Positions 40,570 to 48,691 are shown, counted from the stretch's first letter. The stretch is DNA of 50,956 nt from Patescibacteria group bacterium (GCA_028715505.1 JAQURS010000002.1:102658-153613); one strand, 5' to 3'. Made by a program: numbers and translations. The notes: generated by a model from the letters alone, not told the origin.

Positions 40570-41382
40570 ATGAATCAACAACGAGTTGAACGCCTGGGCA
40601 AAGCATCCCTTATGATCCTCGGCCTTTTCATTCTTTGGGCCTTAATCGGCGTCATATTTTGGCCCATCAAAGTCACGTCTTTCTGGGGCATAGGATTGGG
40701 AGTAGTGGCGGCCGTCTTTTACGTGATTTGCCTCTATCTGCCACAGGTGGGGATAAAAAAGACGGTTCAAGCCTGCCTATCCATCTTTGCCGTGATCATA
40801 GGAGCTGCCCTCCTTAACGTAATACGTGGATGGCCGTACGGATTTGTCACTTATCACGATATTTTGGGCTGGAAGATCTTCAGCCTAGCCTGGCCAGTGC
40901 CGGTGTTCTGGTTTTTCCTGAACGCGACCGTCCTACTGCTGATGAGACCCCAAAAAATGGCCAACGACCCTAAAATCCTTTTTGCTTGGGCTTTTGACAC
41001 GGCTTTCGCGGTGATGATTCTAAGCTTGGTCGTGGAACCGATTATGGCCGCCTCAACCGCCGAAGCTTGGTCCATGCAAGGCAGCTTTCTCGGCGTACCG
41101 CTAAATTGCTTTATCGGATGGTTCGTTAGCTCGTTCGTGGCGTCCGCGGCCGCCATCCTGATTGCTAAACTTTGGCAGATTCCAGACCGTCCAAAACATT
41201 ATTCAATTTTCGTTATTCTAGGCGCCTTGGCGCTGCTTGGATTGATGACCGCAAAAAGCCTCGGCCTGGTGCCGGTGATGGGCTTGTCGATAATTATTTT
41301 GGTTTATTTGGGAACTTGGGCCGGATTGATCTTTTACAGGAGAAGTAAAGCGCCCAAACCGGAAATTATTGCGTCGTCGTAG
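40570..41382 (+). CDS. DUF422/CruF-like membrane protein (carotenoid-type), 270 aa
   Basis: About seven or eight helices. The segments PYGFVTYHDILGWKIFSLAW, DTAFAVMILSLVVEP and FLGVPLNCFIGWFVSS resemble the carotenoid biosynthesis family (DUF422, which includes CruF, a carotenoid 1',2'-hydratase). No other carotenoid gene is seen in the window, so pathway membership is open; it may act on another isoprenoid. ATG 40570 is chosen from the promoter distance rather than the earlier frame start inside the clpB control region. The end overlaps the minus-strand gene by 17 nt. Confidence 0.6.
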   Translation: MNQQRVERLGKASLMILGLFILWALIGVIFWPIKVTSFWGIGLGVVAAVFYVICLYLPQVGIKKTVQACLSIFAVIIGAALLNVIRGWPYGFVTYHDILGWKIFSLAWPVPVFWFFLNATVLLLMRPQKMANDPKILFAWAFDTAFAVMILSLVVEPIMAASTAEAWSMQGSFLGVPLNCFIGWFVSSFVASAAAILIAKLWQIPDRPKHYSIFVILGALALLGLMTAKSLGLVPVMGLSIIILVYLGTWAGLIFYRRSKAPKPEIIASS

Positions 41383-42127
41383 CCGTTTCGCCCGGTTTCC
41401 TTGGTTCGAGCAGAGGCATCATCGGACGCTCGATAAGGAATAAGGCGTTAAAATCTTTGTAATTGGTCGTCATGGTACCCTCCTTGTTTTCGGTGACCAT
41501 GTAAACGATTTGCTTTTGGTCGTTCAAGCAAAATTGGATCGAATAAGACTTGTCTTCCTGCTTGTACTGGGTCGAATAATTTTTGCAATGTTTCGAGCCG
41601 TCCGATTTGACGGCGATGGCCGCGTTGTCTTCGATGCCAAAAGAAGCGAGCGTGTTGTCGGAAACCAACATCGACGTAAAAAACGTTTGGCCAAAACTTT
41701 TCGCGAAAGCGTTATTACTCATTTCCCATTTTTGGGCGCCCATGCGCACGTAAACCGTCCCGCCAATGATAATCAACTCGGAAATCTGCTTGTCCGGTTC
41801 GGTTAAAATGGCGTGCAACCTAAGCGGCTTAACGTATTCGATTTCTCCCGTCAGTGTCCCTTGGGCGATCGGCTGCGAGATCGATGCCCTGAAACTCTTG
41901 GCTGCCCTAAAGTTCCTGACCGCTTCTTCCAGCGTTTGCCTGTTTAAAACATTGGGATCGACATTGGCCACAGTCTGCTCGGGGGGCAGATACGGCATAT
42001 TTTGATTTTGTATCAATGACTTAGCTTTTTCATCCAAAGACCGTGAACGCATGTAATTCCAACCCCAAAAACCGAGAGCTACGATGATTGGTCCGGCTAT
42101 AAGCCAGACTAAATATTTACGCATCAT
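41366..42127 (-). CDS. Membrane-anchored extracytoplasmic protein, 253 aa
   Basis: An N-terminal anchor (residues about 4-22, YLVWLIAGPIIVALGFWGW) is followed by a beta-rich domain with EAVRNFRAAKSFRASISQPI, GTLTGEIEYVKPLRLHAILT, ELIIIGGTVYVRMGAQKWEM and a Cys pair. The pattern of repeated amphipathic strands resembles LolA/LppX-type lipid-carrier folds, but no motif proves it. The Met-Met start (42127 or 42124) overlaps the region of the upstream stop. It follows the Fn3-like lipoprotein gene by 1 nt, so the two form an operon. Confidence 0.6.
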   Translation of the reverse strand: MMRKYLVWLIAGPIIVALGFWGWNYMRSRSLDEKAKSLIQNQNMPYLPPEQTVANVDPNVLNRQTLEEAVRNFRAAKSFRASISQPIAQGTLTGEIEYVKPLRLHAILTEPDKQISELIIIGGTVYVRMGAQKWEMSNNAFAKSFGQTFFTSMLVSDNTLASFGIEDNAAIAVKSDGSKHCKNYSTQYKQEDKSYSIQFCLNDQKQIVYMVTENKEGTMTTNYKDFNALFLIERPMMPLLEPRKPGETATTTQ

Positions 42128-42128
42128 A

Positions 42129-42875
42129 TTATTTGTTGACTGAAGCCACGTTTCCGCAAACCGCCGATTGGTCGGGTTTAAGTTTGCAAACACGGTAATA
42201 AGTCTTGCCAGCTTTGGTGTCGCGGTCAGTGAATGTCCTGAAATCAATATCGTTGATGGCATGAAACCAAAAAACTTTGGGAAAATACACGTTCGGATCT
42301 GTCTGCGATTTAACCAACACGTAAGACTGGAAAGGGTCGAAGGCCTTGGACCAGTTGAGTTGTGCGCCGTAAACGCCTAGCGAGGCGGTTAACTTCATTT
42401 CGGATGATGAAAAGGTGACTGGGACTTGCGGTTGAGTTTTAGGAGCGGCCGCTGGCTTGGGAGTAGTCGATTTAGTGGCGGTTCTTGGCGAAACAGTCGT
42501 CTTGGTTGGAGCTATCGCGACGACCGGGGTTGAAGTGGCTGGAACGAGTTTTTCAATCTTAATCGCCATGGTCGAAGTCACGATCCCGTTGCCGGTCCAA
42601 ACCGGAAATTCGTTTAGCCCGTCTTTAAGATCCAAAACCGTTTGAAATTTTCCGTCTTTTACGTCGTAGATTGATTGCCCAATCCAGACTTGCGTCATAT
42701 TTGAAGATCCGACCAGCCGGATTTGTGAGTCGGTTGTCGTGGAAGACAGGGCGGGCTCGCTGATGCTAATGGTCGGCATGGGTGGTATTGGTTTAACGCC
42801 GACTTGCGTGGATTTTGAGCAACCCGCGCCCACAAACGAGAGAACAGCTAACATCAAAAGCGCTTTTATCTGCAT
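42129..42875 (-). CDS. Lipoprotein with Ig-like and Fn3-like domains, 248 aa
   Basis: Signal peptide with lipobox FVGAGC (Cys 19). Residues about 35-110 are beta-rich (ISEPALSSTTTDSQIRLVGS, DLKDGLNEFPVWTG), like a cadherin- or Ig-type module. A Pro/Thr/Lys/Ala stalk follows (about 115-155), then a C-terminal domain ending GKTYYRVCKLKPDQSAVCG that resembles that of the 35274 lipoprotein. ATG 42875 is chosen because an extended -10 (TGC-TATAAT) sits 9 nt upstream. Surface exposed; function unknown. Confidence 0.65.
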   Translation of the reverse strand: MQIKALLMLAVLSFVGAGCSKSTQVGVKPIPPMPTISISEPALSSTTTDSQIRLVGSSNMTQVWIGQSIYDVKDGKFQTVLDLKDGLNEFPVWTGNGIVTSTMAIKIEKLVPATSTPVVAIAPTKTTVSPRTATKSTTPKPAAAPKTQPQVPVTFSSSEMKLTASLGVYGAQLNWSKAFDPFQSYVLVKSQTDPNVYFPKVFWFHAINDIDFRTFTDRDTKAGKTYYRVCKLKPDQSAVCGNVASVNK

Positions 42876-42884
42876 ACTGGCCTC

Positions 42885-42893
42885 ATTATAGCA
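42885..42893 (-). promoter_or_regulatory. Extended -10 promoter of the 248-aa lipoprotein
   Basis: On the minus strand TGC then TATAAT (42890-42885), 9 nt before the ATG at 42875. Confidence 0.6.
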
Positions 42894-42923
42894 AAAAAGC
42901 CGACTCCGTGGCACTATATGCGC

Positions 42924-43592
42924 ATGTCAGGAAAATTATTTATCGTAGCCACTCCCATAGGCAATTTGAAGGATCTGACCTTACGCGCCAAAGAAACGCT
43001 TGAGGCCGTTGATTTTATCGCTTGCGAAGACACCAGAGTCACTTCAAAACTCATGGCTTCCATCGGAGCTAAAAAGACTTTGATCGCGCTCCATCAACAC
43101 TCATCCAGCGAAGCCGTGATTCATAGGTTGCTTAAAGGCGAAAACGCGGCTTACGTTTCCGATGCAGGCACGCCAGGCGTGAATGATCCGGGCGGCAAAC
43201 TCGTGGCCGACGCTTTGGAAAAGGGGATTGCGGTGATTCCGATCCCTGGTGCTTCGGCTTTAACGGCCGCCATCTCTGTATGCGGTTTCCCGATGGAGAA
43301 TTTTACTTACCTTGGTTTCGCGCCCCACAAAAAAGGCCGTCAGACATTCTTTAAAGAGATTGCCGAGCGCTCCGAAGCTGTTGTCTTTTTCGAATCAACC
43401 CATCGTCTGCTTAAAGCTCTGGAAGCTCTGAGCTCGACGCTGGATAAACGGCTGACGTTCGTCGGACGTGAGTTAACCAAGATGCACGAAACGCTTTACC
43501 GAGGAACGGCTCAGGAAGTTTTAGAGCAAGTGAAGGCGACAAGCGACAAAGGCGAAGCGGTGATAATCATCGCGCCGAAGAATTTCAAATAA
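42924..43592 (+). CDS. rsmI: 16S rRNA 2'-O-ribose C1402 methyltransferase, 222 aa
   Basis: SAM-dependent tetrapyrrole-methylase-fold enzyme that modifies the decoding centre. LFIVATPIGNLKDLTLRAKE, then FIACEDTRVTSKLM, YVSDAGTPGVNDPGGKLVAD, IPGASALTAAISVCGFPME and FLGFAPHKKGRQTFF-type segments are all diagnostic (the last reads YLGFAPHKKG). An upstream in-frame ATG exists at 42918; 42924 (MSGKLF) fits homologues better. A weak -10 (CACTAT, 42912-42917) is close, again predicting almost no leader. Confidence 0.93.
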   Translation: MSGKLFIVATPIGNLKDLTLRAKETLEAVDFIACEDTRVTSKLMASIGAKKTLIALHQHSSSEAVIHRLLKGENAAYVSDAGTPGVNDPGGKLVADALEKGIAVIPIPGASALTAAISVCGFPMENFTYLGFAPHKKGRQTFFKEIAERSEAVVFFESTHRLLKALEALSSTLDKRLTFVGRELTKMHETLYRGTAQEVLEQVKATSDKGEAVIIIAPKNFK

Positions 43593-43596
43593 TAAT

Positions 43597-43986
43597 ATGC
43601 GTTCAGTTGTTATCTGTGGTTCGAAAAAATTTCGTGAACAAATCCACCAGTTCTGCGTCGCCTTGGAAGAACTAGGAGTTCTGATATTCGAACCAAACTT
43701 CAAAGAACCTTTGCCCGAGTATTACAAAGCCGAAACGCAGAATATCACTAACATAATTTTTAAAGGACTGACGCTGGAACATTTTGATTTCATTCGTAAA
43801 GCCGACGTCTGTTTCGTTTACAATCACGAGAACTATGCTGGCACGAGTGTGACCATGGAAATGGCTTATGCTCACGCGCTATCCAAACCGATCGTCGCTT
43901 TGACGCCCACCACCGGCGAACCGTGTCGCGATTCAATGATAGACAAAGTCGCAAGTACGCCGGAAGAATTGGTTAAATTCCTCTAA
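43597..43986 (+). CDS. Nucleoside 2-deoxyribosyltransferase-like protein, 129 aa
   Basis: Small Rossmann-like protein: SVVICGSKKFREQIHQFCVA, LIFEPNFKEPLPEYY, then KADVCFVYNHENYAGTSVTM-EMAYAHALSKPIVAL. The Gly-Thr-Ser-x-Glu-x-x-Tyr-A pattern is that of the deoxyribosyltransferase-like superfamily, in which a Glu is the nucleophile. Substrate uncertain. It lies 4 nt after rsmI and 1 nt before the HD gene, so a three-gene unit is likely. Confidence 0.65.
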   Translation: MRSVVICGSKKFREQIHQFCVALEELGVLIFEPNFKEPLPEYYKAETQNITNIIFKGLTLEHFDFIRKADVCFVYNHENYAGTSVTMEMAYAHALSKPIVALTPTTGEPCRDSMIDKVASTPEELVKFL

Positions 43987-43987
43987 T

Positions 43988-44944
43988 ATGTTCGTCCAGG
44001 ACCGGATCTACGGAGATTTTGAGATAGAATCGCCGGTTTTGGTTGAGCTGATAAATTCACCCGCCGTCCAACGCCTGAAAGGCATTAACCAATTAGGCGT
44101 TCCGCAGGAATTTTATCCTTTCAAAAGCTTTAGCCGATTTGAACATTCACTGGGCGTCATGTTAATTCTGAAAAAACTTGGAGCAACAGAGGAGGAGCAA
44201 ATCGCGGGTTTATTGCATGACGCGTCGCATACCGCTTTTTCTCACGTCATTGATTGGGTAGTTAAAGAAATTGGAGGAGACGAAAGTTATCAAGACGACA
44301 ATCATCTGACCATCCTCCGCAAAACCGAGTTGCCTGGAATTTTGGAAAAGTACGGTTACAAACTCGAAAACATTACCGATTACCATCGTTTTGGTTTGCT
44401 TGAAAGATCAATTCCGGATCTTTGCGCTGATCGAGTGGATTATTCTTTGCGCGAGTTTTCTCCGGAAGTCGCTAAAACCTGCCTAGAAAAAATAATTGTC
44501 AAAGATGGATTTATAGTTTTTTCCGACGTACCGATTGGGAAACTTTTCGCCATCAATTTTCTAGAGAGGCAGAAATTAAACTGGGGCGGTTTAATCGCGG
44601 TTAATAGTTACTATTATTTTGCTAAAGCTTTGAGACGAGCTCTTGACCTTGGTTGCATAAAATTCGAAGATTTTTCCAAAGATGATCAATACGTCTTGGA
44701 TTTGCTCAAAGACTGCCAGGATCCGGAATTCTTGAAGTTATTCTCAGCCTTAAAATCCATGGCATGGGACAAGTTTCCAAAATCAGACAGGCGAATGGAG
44801 AAAAAAATTCGTTACGTCGACCCGCTCTGTAACACTGAGGATGGACTGAAGCATCTAAGCGAGCTTGATCAAGATTTCAAGCAGACACTCGAACAAGACT
44901 TGGCCGAACAAAAGAAAGGAGTTCCGCTGGTGATTTTGGAGTAG
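43988..44944 (+). CDS. HD-domain phosphohydrolase, 318 aa
   Basis: Metal-dependent phosphohydrolase. The HD pattern is complete: SRFEHSLGVML (first His), AGLLHDASHTAFSHVIDWVV (the HD pair and a further His), and DLCADRVDYSLREF (downstream Asp). The N-terminal NSPAVQRLKGINQLG is typical of the dNTPase/SamHD1-like branch. A role in nucleotide pool control is a fair guess given the deoxyribosyltransferase-like neighbour. Starts 1 nt after the preceding stop without SD. Confidence 0.85.
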   Translation: MFVQDRIYGDFEIESPVLVELINSPAVQRLKGINQLGVPQEFYPFKSFSRFEHSLGVMLILKKLGATEEEQIAGLLHDASHTAFSHVIDWVVKEIGGDESYQDDNHLTILRKTELPGILEKYGYKLENITDYHRFGLLERSIPDLCADRVDYSLREFSPEVAKTCLEKIIVKDGFIVFSDVPIGKLFAINFLERQKLNWGGLIAVNSYYYFAKALRRALDLGCIKFEDFSKDDQYVLDLLKDCQDPEFLKLFSALKSMAWDKFPKSDRRMEKKIRYVDPLCNTEDGLKHLSELDQDFKQTLEQDLAEQKKGVPLVILE

Positions 44945-44970
44945 ACAATCACCTTAATTTGCCGTAATCT
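44942..44970 (+). promoter_or_regulatory. Promoter of metG
   Basis: TAGACA (44942-44947), 17-nt spacer, TAATCT (44965-44970), 7 nt before the ATG at 44978. The -35 includes the stop codon of the HD gene. Confidence 0.6.
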
Positions 44971-44977
44971 AAGCCCC

Positions 44978-46600
44978 ATGACCAACAAGTTCTACGTCAC
45001 CACGCCCATATATTACGTGAATGACAAACCGCATATCGGCTCGACTTACACGACCGTCGCGGCGGATGCTTTGGCGCGCGCCAACCGTTTGCGCGGCGTG
45101 CCGACCATGTTTTTGACGGGCACGGACGAGAACAGCCAAAAGAACCTGGAAGCCGCGCAAAAGGCCGGTGCCGCGGACTTACAGGCTTATCTGGACCAGA
45201 TGGCCGCTATTTGGCAAAACACTTGGAAGGAACTTGGCATCAGCTTTGACGATTTCATCCGTACGACCGAAGAGCGGCACCGGAAAGCAGTAGACCGCTT
45301 TTGGCGCGCGGTGGCCAAGACGGGGGACATCTACAAAAGCGCCTACGAACGGATGTATTGCGTGGGCTGCGAGGAATTCAAAACCCAGTTTGAAATCAAG
45401 GACGGACATTGTCCCTTGCATCCAAACAAGGAGCTTCAACTCGTCAAAGAAGAAAATTATTTCTTCCGCGCTTCGGCTTATAAAGACGAACTTCTTAAGC
45501 TCTATCACAATCATCCCGAGTTCGTGCAGCCGGTTGGCCGCATGAACGAGGTCAGGAGCTACGTTAAAGAAGCTTTTGAGGATTTTTCGATTTCTCGCGA
45601 GGCGAAAAAACTTTCCTGCGGCATTCCGGTGCCGGACGACGACTCGCAACGCATTTACGTTTGGTTCGACGCGCTCATCAATTACATGTCGGCCGTGGGT
45701 TACGGTCGAGCTGAGCTCGACGGAACGGATGATAAACTTTTCAAAAAATGGTGGCCGGCCAACCTTCATCTTGTCGGCAAGGACATCATTAAATTCCATT
45801 GCGCGCTTTGGCCAACCATGATCATGAGCGCGGCCAAATCAGATCCGCTTTTGCAAAACGAGGACGGTACGCCTAAATTGCCGGAAAAGATTTTCGCGCA
45901 CGGATTCTTTACTATCGACGGCCAAAAAATCAGCAAATCGCTGGGCAATGCCATCGATCCGCTTGATCTGATTAAGGAATATCCTTTCGACGCGATTCGC
46001 TATTTCCTGTTGCGCGAAATTCCGTTCGGTGAAGACGGCGACTTTTCCAAAACCCGTTTAGCAGAACGCTACAATACTGATCTTGGCAACACGTTTGGCA
46101 ACCTCGTGAACCGGGCAATCTCGATGAGCAGGAAGTATTTTGATGGCAAAGTCCCCGATTGTGCGTTACACGATACACGTTTCGCGTTACACGATTCGTC
46201 CTGGGGCGGCGCGGAGGGGATTGAGACGCTTTGGCAGGCCGTTGACCAATACATCGATTCCGCGAGGCTTGATCTTGCTCTTGAGACGATCTGGAATGGC
46301 GAGAACTGTTCGCTTATTAGTGCCAACAAATACGTCGAAGAGACTAAGCCTTTTAAGTTGGCAAAAGACGACCTAAGCAAGGCCGGCATCGTCCTCTACA
46401 CACTCCTCGAAGCCTGTCGCCATTACGCCTGGATGGTTGAGCCGATAATGCCAAACATTGCCGAAGAAATCATCCGCCAGCTTGGTCAGGATCCTAAGAC
46501 CGAACGCAAGAAGGGGATTAAAGTCCTCAAAACCTGGGGCGGCCTGCAACCCGGATCAGAATTACCCGAACCGAAGATATTGTTTCCGAAATCGGTCTAG
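44978..46600 (+). CDS. metG: Methionine-tRNA ligase, 540 aa
   Basis: Class I synthetase. HIGS-type motif PHIGSTYTTVAADALAR (His 19), FLTGTDENSQKN, zinc knuckle with YCVGCEEF and CPLHPN, VWFDALINYMSAVGYG and KISKS at about residues 317-321. The anticodon-binding helical domain follows. The C-terminal tRNA-binding (Trbp111-like) domain is absent, as in many short MetG. Between the catalytic core and the anticodon domain (residues about 396-407) lies an unusual insert with a direct repeat (ALHDTRFALHD) encoded by heptamer repeats, also found in dnaX. Confidence 0.96.
   Translation: MTNKFYVTTPIYYVNDKPHIGSTYTTVAADALARANRLRGVPTMFLTGTDENSQKNLEAAQKAGAADLQAYLDQMAAIWQNTWKELGISFDDFIRTTEERHRKAVDRFWRAVAKTGDIYKSAYERMYCVGCEEFKTQFEIKDGHCPLHPNKELQLVKEENYFFRASAYKDELLKLYHNHPEFVQPVGRMNEVRSYVKEAFEDFSISREAKKLSCGIPVPDDDSQRIYVWFDALINYMSAVGYGRAELDGTDDKLFKKWWPANLHLVGKDIIKFHCALWPTMIMSAAKSDPLLQNEDGTPKLPEKIFAHGFFTIDGQKISKSLGNAIDPLDLIKEYPFDAIRYFLLREIPFGEDGDFSKTRLAERYNTDLGNTFGNLVNRAISMSRKYFDGKVPDCALHDTRFALHDSSWGGAEGIETLWQAVDQYIDSARLDLALETIWNGENCSLISANKYVEETKPFKLAKDDLSKAGIVLYTLLEACRHYAWMVEPIMPNIAEEIIRQLGQDPKTERKKGIKVLKTWGGLQPGSELPEPKILFPKSV
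46163..46195 (+). repeat. Heptamer tandem repeat inside metG
   Basis: Units GTTACAC, GATACAC, GTTTCGC, GTTACAC. The 12-mer GCGTTACACGAT occurs at 46163-46174 and 46184-46195, 21 bases apart, so the frame is kept. Confidence 0.75.
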
Positions 46601-46601
46601 T

Positions 46602-47183
46602 ATGACCAATTTCATTCTCCACGGTGGTGGTTCAAAACAATGGAACGAAAAAGAACGTCTGGAGAATTATCAAAATATAACAAGAATCTTGACTAGTGGA
46701 TTTAAAACTACGGTTAAGGTTTTGTTGGTTTATTATGCTCGCATGCCAGAATTTTGGGATGAAAAGCTCTCCGAAGATAAAATTAATTTTTCAAAACAGG
46801 TAATTGGAATTGAAAGCGAACTCGTCGTAGCTGATACCGATCCAAATGCTTTCGAAAAACAAGTTAATGATAGCGACATTATCTTCGTACGAGGAGGTGA
46901 TACTAAACTTCTAATGAAAGTAATGAGTAGGCTGTCTAACTTTAAAGATCTAATCAAGAACAAAAAATATTTTGGATCTTCGGCAGGCGCCTACGCTATT
47001 TCGGAGTATTACTACAGTAACGACAGACATCAAATAGAGGAGGGCCTGGGTGTTTTGCCTGTAAAATGCTTCGCACATTGGGATGGCTCTCAAATAAAAG
47101 AACTGGAGTTGTTGAAAAATTACAAAGAAGACCTGCCGATAGAGACGCTAAAAGAAGGTGAATATAAAGTTTTTGAGATTTGA
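46602..47183 (+). CDS. Peptidase E-like (S51) protein, 193 aa
   Basis: Class I glutamine amidotransferase-like fold. FILHGGGSKQWNEKER at the N terminus, IIFVRGGDTKLLMKVM, and the nucleophile elbow YFGSSAGAYAISEYY (Ser in SAGA) match the S51 peptidase/cyanophycinase branch; C-terminal LPVKCFAHWDG carries a His. Substrate unknown. The ATG at 46602 is 1 nt after the metG stop; the longer frame would overlap metG. The gene is more A/T-rich than metG. Confidence 0.8.
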   Translation: MTNFILHGGGSKQWNEKERLENYQNITRILTSGFKTTVKVLLVYYARMPEFWDEKLSEDKINFSKQVIGIESELVVADTDPNAFEKQVNDSDIIFVRGGDTKLLMKVMSRLSNFKDLIKNKKYFGSSAGAYAISEYYYSNDRHQIEEGLGVLPVKCFAHWDGSQIKELELLKNYKEDLPIETLKEGEYKVFEI

Positions 47184-47220
47184 AGTTTTTTGGATATTGG
47201 TTATTTGAATTTGGTAATTA

Positions 47221-47229
47221 TGCTAGAAT
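47221..47229 (+). promoter_or_regulatory. Extended -10 promoter of the cvpA-like gene
   Basis: TGC followed by TAGAAT (47224-47229), 9 nt before the ATG at 47239. Confidence 0.55.
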
Positions 47230-47238
47230 AGCATCAAT

Positions 47239-47715
47239 ATGCTCCTCTTTAACATAATTTTAGTCCTGGCCTTGATTGCCTTTATTGGCTCTGGGCTTAA
47301 GGACGGTTTTATTTACGCTTTGGGGCGCATCGTGGGCGCCGTAATCGGTTTCCTGATCGCGAAATACTTTTACGTCCAACTGGCGCTCGTCTTTTCACCG
47401 TTCATGCCGGCCGGGTGGGCCAAAGTGATCGCCTTTTTGCTGCTCTTTGTCCTGGTCACGCGCGTCATGGGCTGGATCTTTAAAGCCATCGACAAGACCT
47501 TCAACTTCATCGCCATCATTCCTTTCATGAAGTCGATTAACCACGTCCTAGGCGCGTTTTTGGGGTTCCTGGAAGGCATCCTGATCATCGGCGGCCTGAT
47601 CTGGATCATCAAGACCTTTAACCTGATCCCGTCTGTCATGGTTTATATCAACGGTTCTTCGATTGCGACGTGGATCTTCGCCTCGTTTACAAAAATACTC
47701 TGGCTGCTCTTATAA
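47239..47715 (+). CDS. cvpA: CvpA family membrane protein, 158 aa
   Basis: Colicin V production-type membrane protein with four helices: NIILVLALIAFIGSGLKDGF, then GRIVGAVIGFLIAKYFY, KVIAFLLLFVLVTRVMGWIF and NHVLGAFLGFLEGILIIGGL. The G-x-x-x-G pattern and the linking KAIDKTFNFI helix fit CvpA. The molecular role is unknown even in model organisms, with suggested links to the envelope. It is followed by the palindromic heptamer element that ends exactly at the tatD start. Confidence 0.85.
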   Translation: MLLFNIILVLALIAFIGSGLKDGFIYALGRIVGAVIGFLIAKYFYVQLALVFSPFMPAGWAKVIAFLLLFVLVTRVMGWIFKAIDKTFNFIAIIPFMKSINHVLGAFLGFLEGILIIGGLIWIIKTFNLIPSVMVYINGSSIATWIFASFTKILWLLL

Positions 47716-47796
47716 CTAGAAAGTGGAAACTAGAAACTGGAAAGAGCAACTTAGTACTGCTTGACTCTTTCTAGTTTCCAGTTTTTAGTTTCCAGT
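47715..47796. repeat. Palindromic heptamer-repeat element between cvpA and tatD
   Basis: Two 32-nt arms (47715-47746 and 47765-47796), 26 of 32 positions complementary, around an 18-nt loop. The left arm is a tandem of CTAGAAA, GTGGAAA, CTAGAAA, CTGGAAA; the right arm mirrors it. The element fills the whole space from the cvpA stop to the tatD ATG. Confidence 0.8.
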
Positions 47797-48666
47797 ATGT
47801 TAGTCGACACCCATAGCCATCTTCACTTCAAGAAATACGACGAAGACAGGGAAGCTGTGCACGCCCGCATGGCTGAATTTGGCGTAAAGACGATTACCAT
47901 TGGCACGGCCATGAATACCAGCCGCGACGGCGTGACTTACGCGGACCAACATCCTGATACTTGGGCGGCGGTCGGTTATCATCCCGACCACGTGACAAGT
48001 GATTTTGAAGATGAGGACGAAGTCGGCGCGTCAAAAGAAACTTACGACATAGCGGAACTGGAAAAGATCGCCAAATCATCAAAACGCGTGTTGGCGATCG
48101 GTGAAGTTGGACTGGATTATCATTATTTTTCGCAAGAAGGATCAATGAAGCCGGGTTTAACGATTGAAAAAGCTAAGCAAGAGCAACTCCGTGTTTTATA
48201 CGAACAAACTTTTTTAGCTACTAAGCTGGATAAGACTCTGATTGTCCATTCGAGAGACGCGGCAGATGATATGCTGCGAGCGATCAGCGATTTTCGCCGT
48301 GAGCATATCGATCTCCGCATCGTGATCCATGGTTTTTCGGAAACCTGGAAAGTCGCACAGGCTTACCTGGATTTAGGTTGCTATTTAGGTATCGGAGGGA
48401 TCGTGACGTTTAAGCCGCGTAAAGGTACGGCGCCCGAAGATACTTTGGAAGAAATAACCAAAAAGATGCCGATTAATCGTTTGCTTTTGGAAACCGACGC
48501 GCCCTGGCTCGCGCCCGTGCCTGTCCGCGGCACACGCAACGAACCGGCTTACGTCCGACACGTCGCGGAACATATCGCCAAGGCGAGGGGAATGGGCTAC
48601 GAAGAAATTTGCGAGATAACAACCGAGAACGCGGAGCGGGCTTTTGATTGCGACTTTGGTGTTTGA
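47797..48666 (+). CDS. tatD: TatD family metal-dependent DNase, 289 aa
   Basis: TIM-barrel hydrolase (amidohydrolase type) with 3'-5' DNase activity in known members. Metal ligands are in family order: VDTHSHLHF at the N terminus, AIGEVGLDYHYF, LIVHSRDAADDML, IVIHGFSETW and LLLETDAPWLAPVP. Normal length. ATG 47797 directly follows the palindromic element; the longer frame upstream is the repeat. Its TGA stop overlaps the -35 (TTGACC) of the next gene. Confidence 0.93.
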   Translation: MLVDTHSHLHFKKYDEDREAVHARMAEFGVKTITIGTAMNTSRDGVTYADQHPDTWAAVGYHPDHVTSDFEDEDEVGASKETYDIAELEKIAKSSKRVLAIGEVGLDYHYFSQEGSMKPGLTIEKAKQEQLRVLYEQTFLATKLDKTLIVHSRDAADDMLRAISDFRREHIDLRIVIHGFSETWKVAQAYLDLGCYLGIGGIVTFKPRKGTAPEDTLEEITKKMPINRLLLETDAPWLAPVPVRGTRNEPAYVRHVAEHIAKARGMGYEEICEITTENAERAFDCDFGV

Positions 48667-48691
48667 CCTTTGGGGCCGAATTTGTCTAAAT
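48663..48691 (+). promoter_or_regulatory. Promoter of the 123-aa gene
   Basis: TTGACC (48663-48668), 17-nt spacer, CTAAAT (48686-48691). The leader of about 20 nt carries a strong SD. Confidence 0.45.
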
